From Streptomyces sp. NBC_01460 (GTDB lineage: Bacteria; Actinomycetota; Actinomycetes; Streptomycetales; Streptomycetaceae): DNA of 64,000 nt. Numbering within the stretch: the first letter of the stretch is position 1; each line of letters begins with the position of its first letter. Made by a program: the position numbers and the translations under genes. This document shows positions 1-8,262 of the stretch, piece after piece. The DNA lies in NCBI RefSeq assembly GCF_036227405.1, contig NZ_CP109473.1:620001-684000 (forward strand), read 5' to 3'. Under the pieces are notes generated by a model, which saw only the letters and a list, made by a program, of their open reading frames with translations, was not told the DNA's origin and made no database searches.

Positions 1-1665
1 GGCCTCCTCGTCCCGCCCGAGGAGCCGCGCCCAGCGGCCGAGCGCGTCGTCGGCGACCGCGTCCTCCAGGGTCTCCGCGGCGCCGCCCCAGCAGTGGCAG
101 ACGTCCTGGGCCGCGTAGTGGGACTCCAGGTACTGCGCCAGATTGGGCCGCTGGCCGGTGCACTGACCGGGGCAGCCCGCGTCGGAGAGGCCGTCCGGAT
201 GGGGCACCGTGGCCTGGCGGGCCAGGGACTCGAAGGCGCCCTCGTAGTCGAAGTTGCGTACACCCATGGCGTAGAAGGTCGCCAGGGTGGCGGCCGTGGG
301 GTCGCCCGTCATGACGTGCGTCGCTCCGTTGACGTGCACCCAGCGGTCCCAGACCCCGCCGTTCTGCCGGGCGAAGTTGTACAGCGACTGGGCGAAATCT
401 CCCGCGATCCTCGGCTTGAGGAGCGCGAGGAGCTGGATCTGCGCCCGGTACTGGTCCCAGCCGGAGAAGTTGCTGTACTGGGCCTTCTGACCGTGTGTCA
501 CGCGCTGCGGCTTCCCGTCCATGCCGGGATAACGGCCGTCGGTGTCGCTGATCAGGTTCGGCTGCATCAGGGAGTGGTACAGCGCGGTGTAGAACGCGGT
601 GCGCTGCGCGTCGCTGCCGCCACCGGTGCGTACGGAGGCGAGCTCACGGTCCCAGGCGGCGGACCCCGCACGGGCCACGTCGTCGACGTCCGCCCGCGGC
701 GCGATCTCCTCGCGCAGGTTGGCCTCGGCGCCGGCCTGACTGACGTAGGAGATACCGATCCGCATCCGGACGTCGTCGTCCTCGGCCGTGTCGAAACCGA
801 CCCAGCCACCGGATCCCCGCCCGGCACGGTCCGCGCCGGTGGCATACCCCTCGCCGCCGCTCACGCTGGTGGCGCCCGGCATGACAGCGCTGTCGCGCCA
901 GGTGCCGGTGGTGGCGAAGTCGCGGTCGAAGGAGGCGCTGAAGTAGAGGCGGTAGTAGCTCTTGCGGTTGTTGGTCCCGCCGTTGGCGCGCCGGCCGCAG
1001 AACGCGCCGGTGAGCACCGACCCGGTCACCTTGCGGTGCGCGGTGTCGATCTCGACCTGGGCGTCCTCGCTGCCGTTGAGCGAGTTGGACACCCGGAAGA
1101 GCAGGTTGGCCGGCTTGTCGGCGGGGAAGCTGAAGTCGGCCACTCCGGCGCGCTCGCTGACCGCCAGGTCGGCGGTGGCGCCGGAGTCGAGTCCTACGGT
1201 GTAGCGGCCGGGCACGGCACGCTCGTCCTCGTGCGAGAAACCGGAGGCGTAGACGGCGTCCTTCGAGTCCGCGGACGGCGAGGTGGTGACGTCGCCGACG
1301 AACGGCATGATCGGCACGTCTCCCGCGGCACCGGGGTTGCATCCGGCTCCGTTGACGTGGGTGAGGCTCAGCCCACGCATCCGGGTCACCCCGTACTCGT
1401 AGCCGTTGGCCGCCCCGGTGCTCGTCTGGTCGCCCGTGGTGCTGGTCGGCGACCAGGCGATCATGCCGTACGGACGGACCGCTCCGGGGTACGTGTTGCC
1501 CCCGTTCGACGTGCCGATCATCGGGTCCACATAGGCCGTGGGACGCGTGACCGGCGCACCGGCCTGGGCCGCGGGCGGCGTGACGGCACCGGCGAGCGCG
1601 CCGGTGAGGAGGATCGCGGCGGTCCGTGCGGCGAGACGCCGGGCCGCGGACGGTCTGGAGGGCAT
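1..1665 (-). CDS. GH92 alpha-mannosidase, N-terminal part (cut by window edge)
   Basis: Secreted glycoside hydrolase of family 92 (calcium-dependent exo-alpha-mannosidases). The 555 codons seen open with a twin-arginine-like signal (RRLAARTAAILLTGALAG, ending near AQA at about residue 35). The family-typical start of the mature protein, YVDPMIGTSNGGNTYPGA, lies at about 45-62, and the GWDQYRAQ block is at about 402-409. A CWGGAAETLED stretch lies near 522. The C-terminal catalytic half is outside the window. ATG 1665 is preceded by GGAGG 12 bases upstream. A LacI-type palindrome sits just upstream, so control by a sugar-responsive repressor is likely. The open frame on the opposite strand is only a GC-rich shadow. 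Family call is firm; exact linkage specificity is not. Confidence 0.93.
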   Translation of the reverse strand, partial: MPSRPSAARRLAARTAAILLTGALAGAVTPPAAQAGAPVTRPTAYVDPMIGTSNGGNTYPGAVRPYGMIAWSPTSTTGDQTSTGAANGYEYGVTRMRGLSLTHVNGAGCNPGAAGDVPIMPFVGDVTTSPSADSKDAVYASGFSHEDERAVPGRYTVGLDSGATADLAVSERAGVADFSFPADKPANLLFRVSNSLNGSEDAQVEIDTAHRKVTGSVLTGAFCGRRANGGTNNRKSYYRLYFSASFDRDFATTGTWRDSAVMPGATSVSGGEGYATGADRAGRGSGGWVGFDTAEDDDVRMRIGISYVSQAGAEANLREEIAPRADVDDVARAGSAAWDRELASVRTGGGSDAQRTAFYTALYHSLMQPNLISDTDGRYPGMDGKPQRVTHGQKAQYSNFSGWDQYRAQIQLLALLKPRIAGDFAQSLYNFARQNGGVWDRWVHVNGATHVMTGDPTAATLATFYAMGVRNFDYEGAFESLARQATVPHPDGLSDAGCPGQCTGQRPNLAQYLESHYAAQDVCHCWGGAAETLEDAVADDALGRWARLLGRDEEA

Positions 1666-1689
1666 GTTCTCGGATACCTCCGGCAGTTG

Positions 1690-1701
1690 GACAACGTTGT
1701 C
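1690..1701. promoter_or_regulatory. 12-bp palindrome, LacI-family-type operator
   Basis: GACAACGTTGTC is a perfect palindrome with central CG, 25 bases upstream of the GH92 start codon. Central CG and AAC/GTT half-sites are typical of LacI/GalR-family operators. No LacI gene is visible in the window, so the repressor would be encoded elsewhere. Confidence 0.7.
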
Positions 1702-1887
1702 AACATCGCTCGCACGGCGACGTGACAGCGTTGATCGATTCGCGGCCGAGCGTAGGTCCCCTCGGCGTGCGAGGGAATGCCGCGGACGGATCCGGGCGGT
1801 GAACGAGTGGTGAACGGGCCTCCGGAACAGCGTCCCTGACGCCGGGTCCGTCTGCGGGCGCACCAGCCGAACCCCGTCCCCGGATAT

Positions 1888-1905
1888 GTGAGAGTTGACT
1901 CTCAC
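1888..1905. promoter_or_regulatory. ArsR operator, copy 1
   Basis: GTGAGAGTTGACTCTCAC: 8-bp perfect arms around TG. It lies upstream of the ArsR gene at 1932 and contains a possible TTGACT -35 element. The second copy starts 23 bases downstream. Confidence 0.75.
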
Positions 1906-1910
1906 GAAAT

Positions 1911-1928
1911 GTGAGAGGAGACTCTCAC
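1911..1928. promoter_or_regulatory. ArsR operator, copy 2, over the ribosome binding site
   Basis: GTGAGAGGAGACTCTCAC: 7-bp arms around GAGA. The GAGGAG Shine-Dalgarno of the regulator gene lies inside this operator, and the start codon is only 4 bases beyond it. Bound repressor would therefore cover the start region directly, which indicates autoregulation. Confidence 0.75.
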
Positions 1929-1931
1929 GTC

Positions 1932-2660
1932 ATGGAATCCAGTAATCGCCTGGGCGATATCGAGATCAAGGACCCGCAGGCGATGCGGGCGTTGGCCCAT
2001 CCGGTGCGCCTGGCGATCCTCGACCGCCTGCTGCGGCACGGCCCCGCGACCGCGACGGAGCTCGCCCCCGACGTCGGGGCGACGCCGTCGGTGACCAGCT
2101 GGCACCTGCGGCACCTGGCCGGCTTCGGGCTGGTGCGCGACAGCGAGCCCGGCCCGGACCGCCGCAGGCGGCGGTGGGAGGCGGCGGCGCGCGGCTACCG
2201 GTTCGAGACGCCGCAGGACGAAGGCGACGAGGAGGGACGGTCGGCCGCGCGGCTGCTGTCGCGGCAGATGTTCCTCCGCCATGGCGACCTGCCCAGCCGG
2301 TGGGCCGCCGAGGTGGAGCCGGGGCTCGATCCCGAGTGGGCGGGCCGGGCAGGGCTGGCCAGCACCCGCGTCGTCGTGTCCGCCGACGAACTCGCCGCCA
2401 TCGAGGACGAGATCGAGCGCGTCCTCGCGCCCTACGTCACCCGCGACCCCGCCGAGCGGCCGGCCGGCGGCCGCGGCGTCCAGTTGATGCGCTACGCCCT
2501 GCCGGAGGCGGCCGATGAGCAGCCGGAGCAGTCACGGTGGAGGTCCCGGACCGGACCACCGGGTCATCGCTGTGGCGGGACCGCCCGTTCCGCCGGTTCT
2601 GGGCCGGCAACGCGGTCTCACAGTTCGGCGACCGGATCACCGAACTGGCCTTGCCCCTGA
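1932..2660 (+). CDS. ArsR-family winged-helix repressor
   Basis: A 242-aa DNA-binding regulator with an ArsR-type winged helix near residues 12-95 (DPQAMRALAHPVRLAILDRL, then TSWHLRHLAGFGLVR as recognition helix). No Cys-rich metal site is visible, so the ligand is probably organic. ATG 1932 is chosen because GAGGAG precedes it; an in-frame GTG at 1911 lies inside the operator. It pairs with the downstream MFS gene, a common actinobacterial arrangement. The last 40 or so residues are Arg/Ser/Gly-rich and overlap the MFS gene by 124 bases, which suggests that an ancestral stop codon near 2520 was lost. Confidence 0.88.
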   Translation: MESSNRLGDIEIKDPQAMRALAHPVRLAILDRLLRHGPATATELAPDVGATPSVTSWHLRHLAGFGLVRDSEPGPDRRRRRWEAAARGYRFETPQDEGDEEGRSAARLLSRQMFLRHGDLPSRWAAEVEPGLDPEWAGRAGLASTRVVVSADELAAIEDEIERVLAPYVTRDPAERPAGGRGVQLMRYALPEAADEQPEQSRWRSRTGPPGHRCGGTARSAGSGPATRSHSSATGSPNWPCP

Positions 2661-3817
2661 TCGCCGTCGGCGCCCTGAACGCGTCGGCCGGCCAGGTCGC
2701 CCTGCTGACCGCGCTCATCTGGACCCCGAACCTGTCGGCGATCCTCCTGGGGGCGTGGGTCGACCACCAGGCCCGTAAGCGACGCCTGATGATCCTCGCC
2801 GACCTGGTGCGCGCCGTCGTCCTGCTCAGCATCCCGGCGGCGTATCTGCTGGACGCGGTGACACTCGGTCAGCTGTACGTCGTAGCGGTGCTCCTGGGAA
2901 CGGCCGGAGTGCTGTTCAACACCGCCTGTCCACCGTTCTTCGCCGGCCTCGTGCCACGTGACTCCTACGTGGACGCGAACAGCAGGCTAAGCGCCGCACG
3001 ATCGGCGTCGCACGTCGCCGGCCCGGCCGTCGGCGGTGCCCTGATCCAGATCCTCGCCGCTCCCGTCACCCTCGTCGTCGACGCCCTGACGTTCCTGGCA
3101 TCGGCGGTCCTGATCAGCCGCGTCCCGGTCGACGAACGGCCCGACACGAGCGGCGACGCGGCACCCGCGCTCCTGCGGCGCGCCAAGGAGGGACTGGCGT
3201 TCATCCTCCGTCACCCCGTGCTGCGGGGCAGCCTCGGATGCTGCGCCACGGTCAACTTCTTCACCTTCATCGGGGGCAGCGGGCTGATCGTGCTGTTCGC
3301 CGGCCGGGACCTCGGACTGTCCGCGGGGTTCATCGGTACGGCGTTCGGGGTCGGCGCGACAGGGTCCCTCCTCGGCGCCGTGGTCGCTCCGCGCGTCTCA
3401 CGCAGGTTCGGCCTCGGGCACAGCATCGTCGTGGGTGCGGTGCTCTTCCCCGCGGCGATCGCGGTGACCGCCGCCGCGGACGGCCCACCCGGGCTCCGCG
3501 CCGGAACCTTGGCAGCGTCCGTCTTCCTGTCCGGTTTCGCAGTCATGCTGTTCGACGTCAACCTCAACGCCCTTCAGACGGCCGTGACCCCCGACGGTGT
3601 GCGCAGTCGCGTGTCCGGGGCGTTCAGCACGATCAATTACGGGATACGGCCGCTCGGCGCCCTCACCGGCGGTCTCCTGGCCACCGCGATCGGGTTGAGG
3701 GCCACCCTCCTCGTCGCCGCCGTCGGCGGCGTCGTGTCGCTGCTGTGGCTGCTGCCCTCGCCGATACCCCGCATCCGCTCCCTGGCACCGGACACCCCCG
3801 TGGATGCGGCTGCCTGA
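2537..3817 (+). CDS. MFS efflux transporter (MFS_3/EntS-like)
   Basis: A 426-aa integral membrane protein of the major facilitator superfamily with about 12 hydrophobic segments. The N-terminus RDRPFRRFWAGNAVSQFGDR and the ARKRRL loop after TM2 are typical of the MFS_3 (enterobactin/macrolide exporter-like) group. GTG 2537 starts at the usual position relative to TM1. It is probably co-transcribed with the ArsR gene, whose ligand is likely the exported compound. The substrate cannot be deduced. The C-terminus ends soon after the last membrane segment. Confidence 0.9.
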   Translation: MEVPDRTTGSSLWRDRPFRRFWAGNAVSQFGDRITELALPLIAVGALNASAGQVALLTALIWTPNLSAILLGAWVDHQARKRRLMILADLVRAVVLLSIPAAYLLDAVTLGQLYVVAVLLGTAGVLFNTACPPFFAGLVPRDSYVDANSRLSAARSASHVAGPAVGGALIQILAAPVTLVVDALTFLASAVLISRVPVDERPDTSGDAAPALLRRAKEGLAFILRHPVLRGSLGCCATVNFFTFIGGSGLIVLFAGRDLGLSAGFIGTAFGVGATGSLLGAVVAPRVSRRFGLGHSIVVGAVLFPAAIAVTAAADGPPGLRAGTLAASVFLSGFAVMLFDVNLNALQTAVTPDGVRSRVSGAFSTINYGIRPLGALTGGLLATAIGLRATLLVAAVGGVVSLLWLLPSPIPRIRSLAPDTPVDAAA

Positions 3818-3982
3818 GCCTGCGCCCACCAACGGCCACGCGGGCATCGATCGCGCCGACGGCCTTCCGCCCCCGTCGAACCGGTGCCACCGCCGGGCCC
3901 AGGAAACCCCGGCGGTGGCACGGGCCCGGCGGGGCACCCGAAGGACGTCAGCGTCACCGTCGGTTCCGAGGAGGCACTCGCT

Positions 3983-4510
3983 GTGCACAGCTTGAAGCTC
4001 TGGCTCGACCGCAGTCCGGCCGCCCAGGCAGTGATGATCCTCGCCCTCGGCACAGGACTCACCGCACTGTTCCGCCAGGGTTCCCACCCGCTGGTCTGGG
4101 TGGTCCAGGGCGCGTTCTACACCGCCGTCAGCGTCGGATTCCTGGCCGTTCAGCGCCGCAGAGCCGGGCGGGTGACCGGGAAGGACCCACGCGGGGTCGC
4201 CGACCTCACCCGCAGGATCCGCCACCGCGAGGTGCCGAGCGATCCGGGCGAACGGGAGGCCATGCGGCGACTCGTCGACGACCAGCTGGGGAAGCTGGAG
4301 CGTGCGGGCCGGTGGCTGCCGTACTGGCTCGGCATCGCGGGTCTGGTCGTGGTCGGCATGCTCGTCCTCGGCGCGATCAGTGGATCGCCGGTCTTCCCGG
4401 CGATCTTCACCGTCGCCGTGGCCGCCTTCTGCTACGCGATCTTCCGGATGCGCCGCCACACCCTCGCCCTGTACCGCCACATGCGCTCAGCCCTGGAGGA
4501 CCCGAGCTGA
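3983..4510 (+). CDS. Membrane protein of unknown function, four predicted TM segments
   Basis: A 175-aa protein. The start is placed at GTG 3983 because GAGGAGG lies 8 bases upstream; the in-frame ATG 99 bases earlier has only a Pro/Gly-rich, unconvincing extension. Two hydrophobic hairpins (AVMILALGTGLTALF plus PLVWVVQGAFYTAVS; LPYWLGIAGLVVVGMLVLG plus FPAIFTVAVAAFCYAIF) flank a charged central loop of about 70 residues. I do not recognise the family. It lies between the MFS gene and the quercetinase gene in the same direction, without overlap. Confidence 0.75.
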   Translation: MHSLKLWLDRSPAAQAVMILALGTGLTALFRQGSHPLVWVVQGAFYTAVSVGFLAVQRRRAGRVTGKDPRGVADLTRRIRHREVPSDPGEREAMRRLVDDQLGKLERAGRWLPYWLGIAGLVVVGMLVLGAISGSPVFPAIFTVAVAAFCYAIFRMRRHTLALYRHMRSALEDPS

Positions 4511-4543
4511 CGCCCCGGCCACGAGCCCTCCCGTCCCCTTCAC

Positions 4544-4584
4544 CTCCGACAGGAACGTCAGGTAGCCTGACGTTCCTGTCGGAG
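4544..4584. promoter_or_regulatory. 41-bp near-palindrome upstream of the quercetinase gene
   Basis: Left arm CTCCGACAGGAACGTCAGG (4544-4562), spacer TAG, right arm CCTGACGTTCCTGTCGGAG (4566-4584): 19-bp perfect arms. The right arm ends 19 bases before ATG 4604, in the leader. It could be a repressor operator (TetR/MarR type) or a hairpin that ends transcription from upstream. No T-tract follows, which favours an operator. Confidence 0.75.
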
Positions 4585-4603
4585 TCGATCCCGGAGGTTC
4601 GCC

Positions 4604-5164
4604 ATGACCATGGAGTACGCCACCAAGTACCGCACCCGCTCCCACATCCCCGCGGAACCGGGCAAGCCGTACTTCATCGAGAAGGGCATGGGCGACCGGG
4701 CCCACCTCTTCGGTGACCTCGTCACCGTCTACGCCGGCGGGGAGCAGACGGAGAACGCCTTCAACTTCTTCACCGTCGAAGGCGCGAAGGGCGACATCAT
4801 CCCGGCCCACCTGCACGCGGACACCTACGAGGTCTTCTACATCGGCAGTGGCGCCGCCCGGCTCTTCGTCGAGGACCAGGAGGGTGAGCAGTACGAGAAG
4901 CTCCTCACCACCGGCGACTTCGGGTTCGTACCCAAGAACTGCCCGCACGCCTACCGGATCGAGCGCCACCACAGCCAGATCATCGGAGTGGCCGCAGGGC
5001 CTGGCGGCACCTTCGAGCGCTTCTTCGAGAACCTCGGGACGCCTACCGAGGAACTGACCCTCCCGCGCGAGCCCTTCGTCCCTGAGCCGCACAAATTCGG
5101 CACGGTGCCGCTCCAGTACGACGTCCGGTTCATGCCCGAGCAGCAGTGGCGCACCCAGGACTGA
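4604..5164 (+). CDS. queD: Monocupin quercetin 2,4-dioxygenase (QueD-like)
   Basis: A 186-aa cytosolic metal-dependent dioxygenase predicted to open the flavonol ring of quercetin with release of carbon monoxide. Cupin motif 1 gives His69, His71 and Glu76 (HLHADTYE), and motif 2 gives His115 (CPHAYR). This is the same 3-His/1-Glu set, with the same numbering, as known for the nickel quercetinase QueD of Streptomyces sp. FS14. Single-domain size also matches. ATG 4604 has CGGAGG upstream. The perfect palindrome in the leader suggests induction by a flavonoid-responsive repressor. Other monocupin dioxygenases are the alternative. Confidence 0.88.
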   Translation: MTMEYATKYRTRSHIPAEPGKPYFIEKGMGDRAHLFGDLVTVYAGGEQTENAFNFFTVEGAKGDIIPAHLHADTYEVFYIGSGAARLFVEDQEGEQYEKLLTTGDFGFVPKNCPHAYRIERHHSQIIGVAAGPGGTFERFFENLGTPTEELTLPREPFVPEPHKFGTVPLQYDVRFMPEQQWRTQD

Positions 5165-5319
5165 CCGGTCGCCCAGGTCCGCCGTACCCCGCTCGGAGAC
5201 ACGTCCACGCACCGGAGCGGGGCCGACGGCCGACCCGTGGCATCGCCGGGGAGTGTTCCCCGCCCACCCCGTCCTCCGCCGAGAGTCCCCACCTCCGCCT
5301 GCCGCCAAAGGTCCGTGTC

Positions 5320-6231
5320 ATGACCCGCTCCGGGCTCCCGCCCTTCCCCTTCGAGCTGCTCGCTCCCCCCGACCCCGCCACGCTGCCCCTCCCGCCCGCG
5401 TCGCACCCCGAACCAGGGGTGGAGCTCCTGCGCGGTGCCGTCTACGCCGTGCCCGACGGCAGCCGTCCGCTGGAGCTGGACCTGTGGCGGCCGGCCGAGC
5501 CAGACGGGCCCGTGCCTCTCGTCGTGTTCGTCCACGGCGGCGGCTGGCGGACCGGGCGCCGGGACGACCTGGGGCCTCGTTTCCGGACCTGGCGCCCCGG
5601 ACCGTTCGCCCGGCTCGTCCAGGCCGGTCTCGCGGTCGCCTGCCTCGACTACCGGCTGAGCGGCGAGGCGCACTTCCCCGCCCAGCGGGACGATCTCGCC
5701 GCCGCGCTGAGCTGGCTCGGCGGCCGTGCGGACGAGCTGGCGGTGGACCGTTCCAGGATCGTCCTGTGGGGTGAGTCCGCGGGCGCGCATCTCGCCGCCC
5801 TGGCCGCGCTCACCTCCGCCGGGTCGGCGACCGGTGCGGTCCGGGGGTGCGTCTGCTGGTACGGGCCCAGCGATCTCGGCGCCCTCGCGGAGGATCACGG
5901 CGGCGGCTTCGACTCCACCGACCCGACCACCCGCGAGGCGCTCCTCCTGGGAGCCGCCCCGGCCGCCGACGAGGAGCTGACCAGGGCCGCCAGCCCTGTT
6001 CACCACGTCTCGGGCGACTCCCCCGCCTTCCTCCTGCTGCACGGGACCGACGACACCCTGGTGCCCAGCAGGCAGAGCGTGCGCCTGGCCGAGGCGCTGC
6101 GCGAGGCGGGGGCGCCGGTGGAGCTGCGCCTGATCGACGGGGCCCAGCACCTGTGGGTCGGGCTCCCGGACGAGGGCGTGACCGAGTGCTTCGACCGCTC
6201 GGTCGAGTTCGCCCGGGCGCTCACCCGCTGA
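5320..6231 (+). CDS. Alpha/beta hydrolase (hormone-sensitive-lipase/esterase type)
   Basis: A 303-aa serine hydrolase. Oxyanion motif HGGGWRTG, nucleophile elbow GESAGAH, acid in HGTDDTLVP and His in DGAQHLW are all present and in order, so the triad is complete. The layout matches the BD-FAE/hydrolase-fold-3 esterases. The frame is open from 5146, but the upstream part overlaps the quercetinase stop and is composition-biased; ATG 5320 is the first credible start. It may act with the quercetinase on depside or ester products, but that rests only on adjacency. Confidence 0.88.
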   Translation: MTRSGLPPFPFELLAPPDPATLPLPPASHPEPGVELLRGAVYAVPDGSRPLELDLWRPAEPDGPVPLVVFVHGGGWRTGRRDDLGPRFRTWRPGPFARLVQAGLAVACLDYRLSGEAHFPAQRDDLAAALSWLGGRADELAVDRSRIVLWGESAGAHLAALAALTSAGSATGAVRGCVCWYGPSDLGALAEDHGGGFDSTDPTTREALLLGAAPAADEELTRAASPVHHVSGDSPAFLLLHGTDDTLVPSRQSVRLAEALREAGAPVELRLIDGAQHLWVGLPDEGVTECFDRSVEFARALTR

Positions 6232-6385
6232 CCGCTGCCCCGTGCGGTGGGCGGGGCAGCTACGCATGGGGCCGCCGCTGCCGGAATGAACTCCCGCCCC
6301 GGGGCGCTCCCGAAAGCCGAACAGGAACGGGCGCCCGAATCACCTGCCTCCGGCGTCGACGCCGCAGGGGTGATGGAATCCCGCC

Positions 6386-7042
6386 ATGCCGACACCGATG
6401 TCCCGCGTGCTCCGCGCACTCGACCGTTTCCATGCCGCCCGGCCCTGGGACCACAACGCGCACTACCACCGCTGGCTGCTGCGCCGCCTGCCCGAGCGCT
6501 TCGACAGGGCGTTGGACGTGGGCTCCGGCAGCGGTGACCTGGCCCGGATCCTGGCCGCCCGGGCCATGTCGGTCGAGGGCATCGACTCCGACCCGGCCAT
6601 GGTCGCCCGCGCCCGGACCCTCACGGCGCCCGCCCTCCCCGTCCACTTCACCGTCCGGGACGCGGCTGCCGGGCTGCCGGAGGGCCCGTTCGACGTCATC
6701 ACGTGTGTGGCGGCCCTCCACCATCTGCCGTTCTCCGAGACGCTCGCCCGATTCCGCGACCGCCTCGCCCCCGGCGGGACGCTGGTCGTCGTCGGAGTCG
6801 CCCGTGCGCGGACGCTCGGCGACCATGCCCTCGGGGCTGCGGCGATCCCGATGAACGTCGTGATGGCGCTGCTCAGGAACGGAGGACGCAGGGCAACTCG
6901 CCCCACGTCGATGACCGCCCCGACGCTTCCGCCCGCCATGAGCTTCGCCGAGATCGTGCGGGGCGCCCAGGAGGTGCTGCCGGGTGCCCGCTCGCGTCGC
7001 CGTCTGTTCTGGCGCTACACGCTTGTCTGGCACCAGGAGTGA
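6386..7042 (+). CDS. Class I SAM-dependent methyltransferase
   Basis: A 218-aa cytosolic protein with a Methyltransf_11/25-type Rossmann fold: motif I DVGSGSGD at about residues 44-51, acidic motif II GIDSDP, and post-motif AALHHLPF. The N-terminus (RFHAARPWDHNAHYHRWLL) resembles small-molecule methyltransferases found near MarR regulators. A MarR gene starts 119 bases downstream in the same direction. Substrate unknown. Confidence 0.87.
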   Translation: MPTPMSRVLRALDRFHAARPWDHNAHYHRWLLRRLPERFDRALDVGSGSGDLARILAARAMSVEGIDSDPAMVARARTLTAPALPVHFTVRDAAAGLPEGPFDVITCVAALHHLPFSETLARFRDRLAPGGTLVVVGVARARTLGDHALGAAAIPMNVVMALLRNGGRRATRPTSMTAPTLPPAMSFAEIVRGAQEVLPGARSRRRLFWRYTLVWHQE

Positions 7043-7161
7043 CGGCTGCGCGAACTGCCCGTGGGAGGCGGGCGGGCACCGGCTCACGCCCCGTTCCTCC
7101 CCCGGAGTCCCGTCGAGGACCGGGCCGTATGCTCGGGAAACCGCCGGCCGACCGAGGAACC

Positions 7162-7605
7162 ATGACCGACACCCCACCGAACATGCCCCAGCTGCTCAGC
7201 GAGGCCAAGCGCTGGTTCGACGACGCCCTGCTGGCCGGCATGACGGCCGCCGGCGAACAGCCCGTGACGGCGGCGCAGGCGGCGGTCTTCGCGACGCTCG
7301 ACCCGGAGGGCACCTCGATCTCCGAGCTGGCGCGCCGGATGGGCGTCACCCGTCAGACGACGCACCAGGCGGTGCACAGCCTGATCGCCCTGGGCCTGCT
7401 GGAGCAGACACCCGATCCGTCGTCCGCCCGCTCCCGGATCGTCCGCACCACCCCGGAGGGCGCACGGGCCCATGAGCGGGCTCAGGTCATGCTCACCGCC
7501 ATAGAGGCCGTCCTGGCCGAGCGCATCGGCGCCCAGGCCGGACAGCTCCGCGACATCCTCACCCGGCCCTGGGGCGAGCCACCCCTGCTGACGGCCGGCT
7601 CCTGA
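7162..7605 (+). CDS. MarR-family transcriptional regulator
   Basis: A 147-aa winged-helix regulator: SISELARRMGVTRQTTHQAV is the recognition helix region and the wing follows (EQTPDPSSARSRIVRTT). ATG 7162 has GAGGAA 6 bases upstream. The length is typical of the family, which acts as dimers responding to small molecules. It lies at the end of a rightward run; its target is not evident. Confidence 0.88.
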   Translation: MTDTPPNMPQLLSEAKRWFDDALLAGMTAAGEQPVTAAQAAVFATLDPEGTSISELARRMGVTRQTTHQAVHSLIALGLLEQTPDPSSARSRIVRTTPEGARAHERAQVMLTAIEAVLAERIGAQAGQLRDILTRPWGEPPLLTAGS

Positions 7606-7770
7606 CCCGCGGGCGACCGGGCCGCACCCCGGCGCGAGGGATCACGACCAGCCGCCGCGTCACGGCCGAGGTGTATGGATCACGAGCGTTGTCGGCACGG
7701 GGGTCTTGGTCGGAGGCGAAGACCCCCGGTGTGGTGGAGCTGTCCAGAAACGCACCACACGGAGGTCTTC

Positions 7771-7905
7771 GTGTCCCGCCGTACTGCCCGGTTGACGGTC
7801 TTCCGGAGGTGTCTGCTGGTCGAACGTGTGGCGTCCGGCCGTCCGGGAGCCCACGTCGCCGCCGAGACGGGCATGTCGCCCCGCCCCTTCTTCAGGCACC
7901 TGACC
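7771..7905 (+). pseudogene. IS481-family transposase remnant (N-terminal fragment)
   Basis: From GTG 7771 (GGAGG just upstream) the frame reads SRRTARLTVFRRCLLVERV then GRPGAHVAAETGMS, the helix-turn-helix start typical of actinobacterial IS481-type transposases (usually ARLTxxGRxxLVERVxxGRPVAHVAAEMGIS). After about 45 codons the similarity stops. The frame stays open to 8079, but with unrelated sequence and no DDE domain. A decayed or truncated insertion sequence. Confidence 0.7.
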
Positions 7906-8262
7906 GACCAGGCACAGACGCCACAACCACCGGCGAAGGTGACGGAGCTGGAGCTGCGTACCACCGGAACGCGCCGTCGCACGCCCGGCACGCTCCGCCG
8001 AACGGTTGATACCGCGTCAATTCCCTTGGCATACGAATCACCCTGGTGGGTCAATTCGGGTGTCTGCAGCAATGGGTGATGGTCCATCGACTCCTTGCGG
8101 ACAAGTCTCCCTCCCGAGACCGAACTCGTCTCGTCCGGACGGGCTTCCGCACATCCCCATCCGCCAGCGGCCGAACGTGTCGGCGTGGGCCGGTTCGGGA
8201 CGTTCCTGGATCGCAACACCCAGTCACTGCTCGGAGAAGGCTTCCGAGCGAGAGGAACCCTC
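7906..8262. other. Non-coding stretch after the IS remnant
   Basis: Between the transposase fragment and the first IPT gene I see no convincing gene. The part around 8010-8070 is noticeably more AT-rich than its surroundings and carries two TCAATTC heptamers in the same orientation. It may be the right end of the decayed element or the promoter of the IPT gene. Confidence 0.45.

Noticed and set aside
94..1725. Long plus-strand open frame opposite the GH92 gene
   Set aside because: Its translation is Gly/Val/Arg-rich with no domain. The minus strand encodes a clear GH92 protein with signal peptide and ribosome binding site, so this is a GC-skew shadow.
8015..8070. Short direct TCAATTC repeats as possible attachment site or IS end
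   Set aside because: Only seven bases and not paired with a terminal inverted repeat; could easily be chance in an AT-richer patch.
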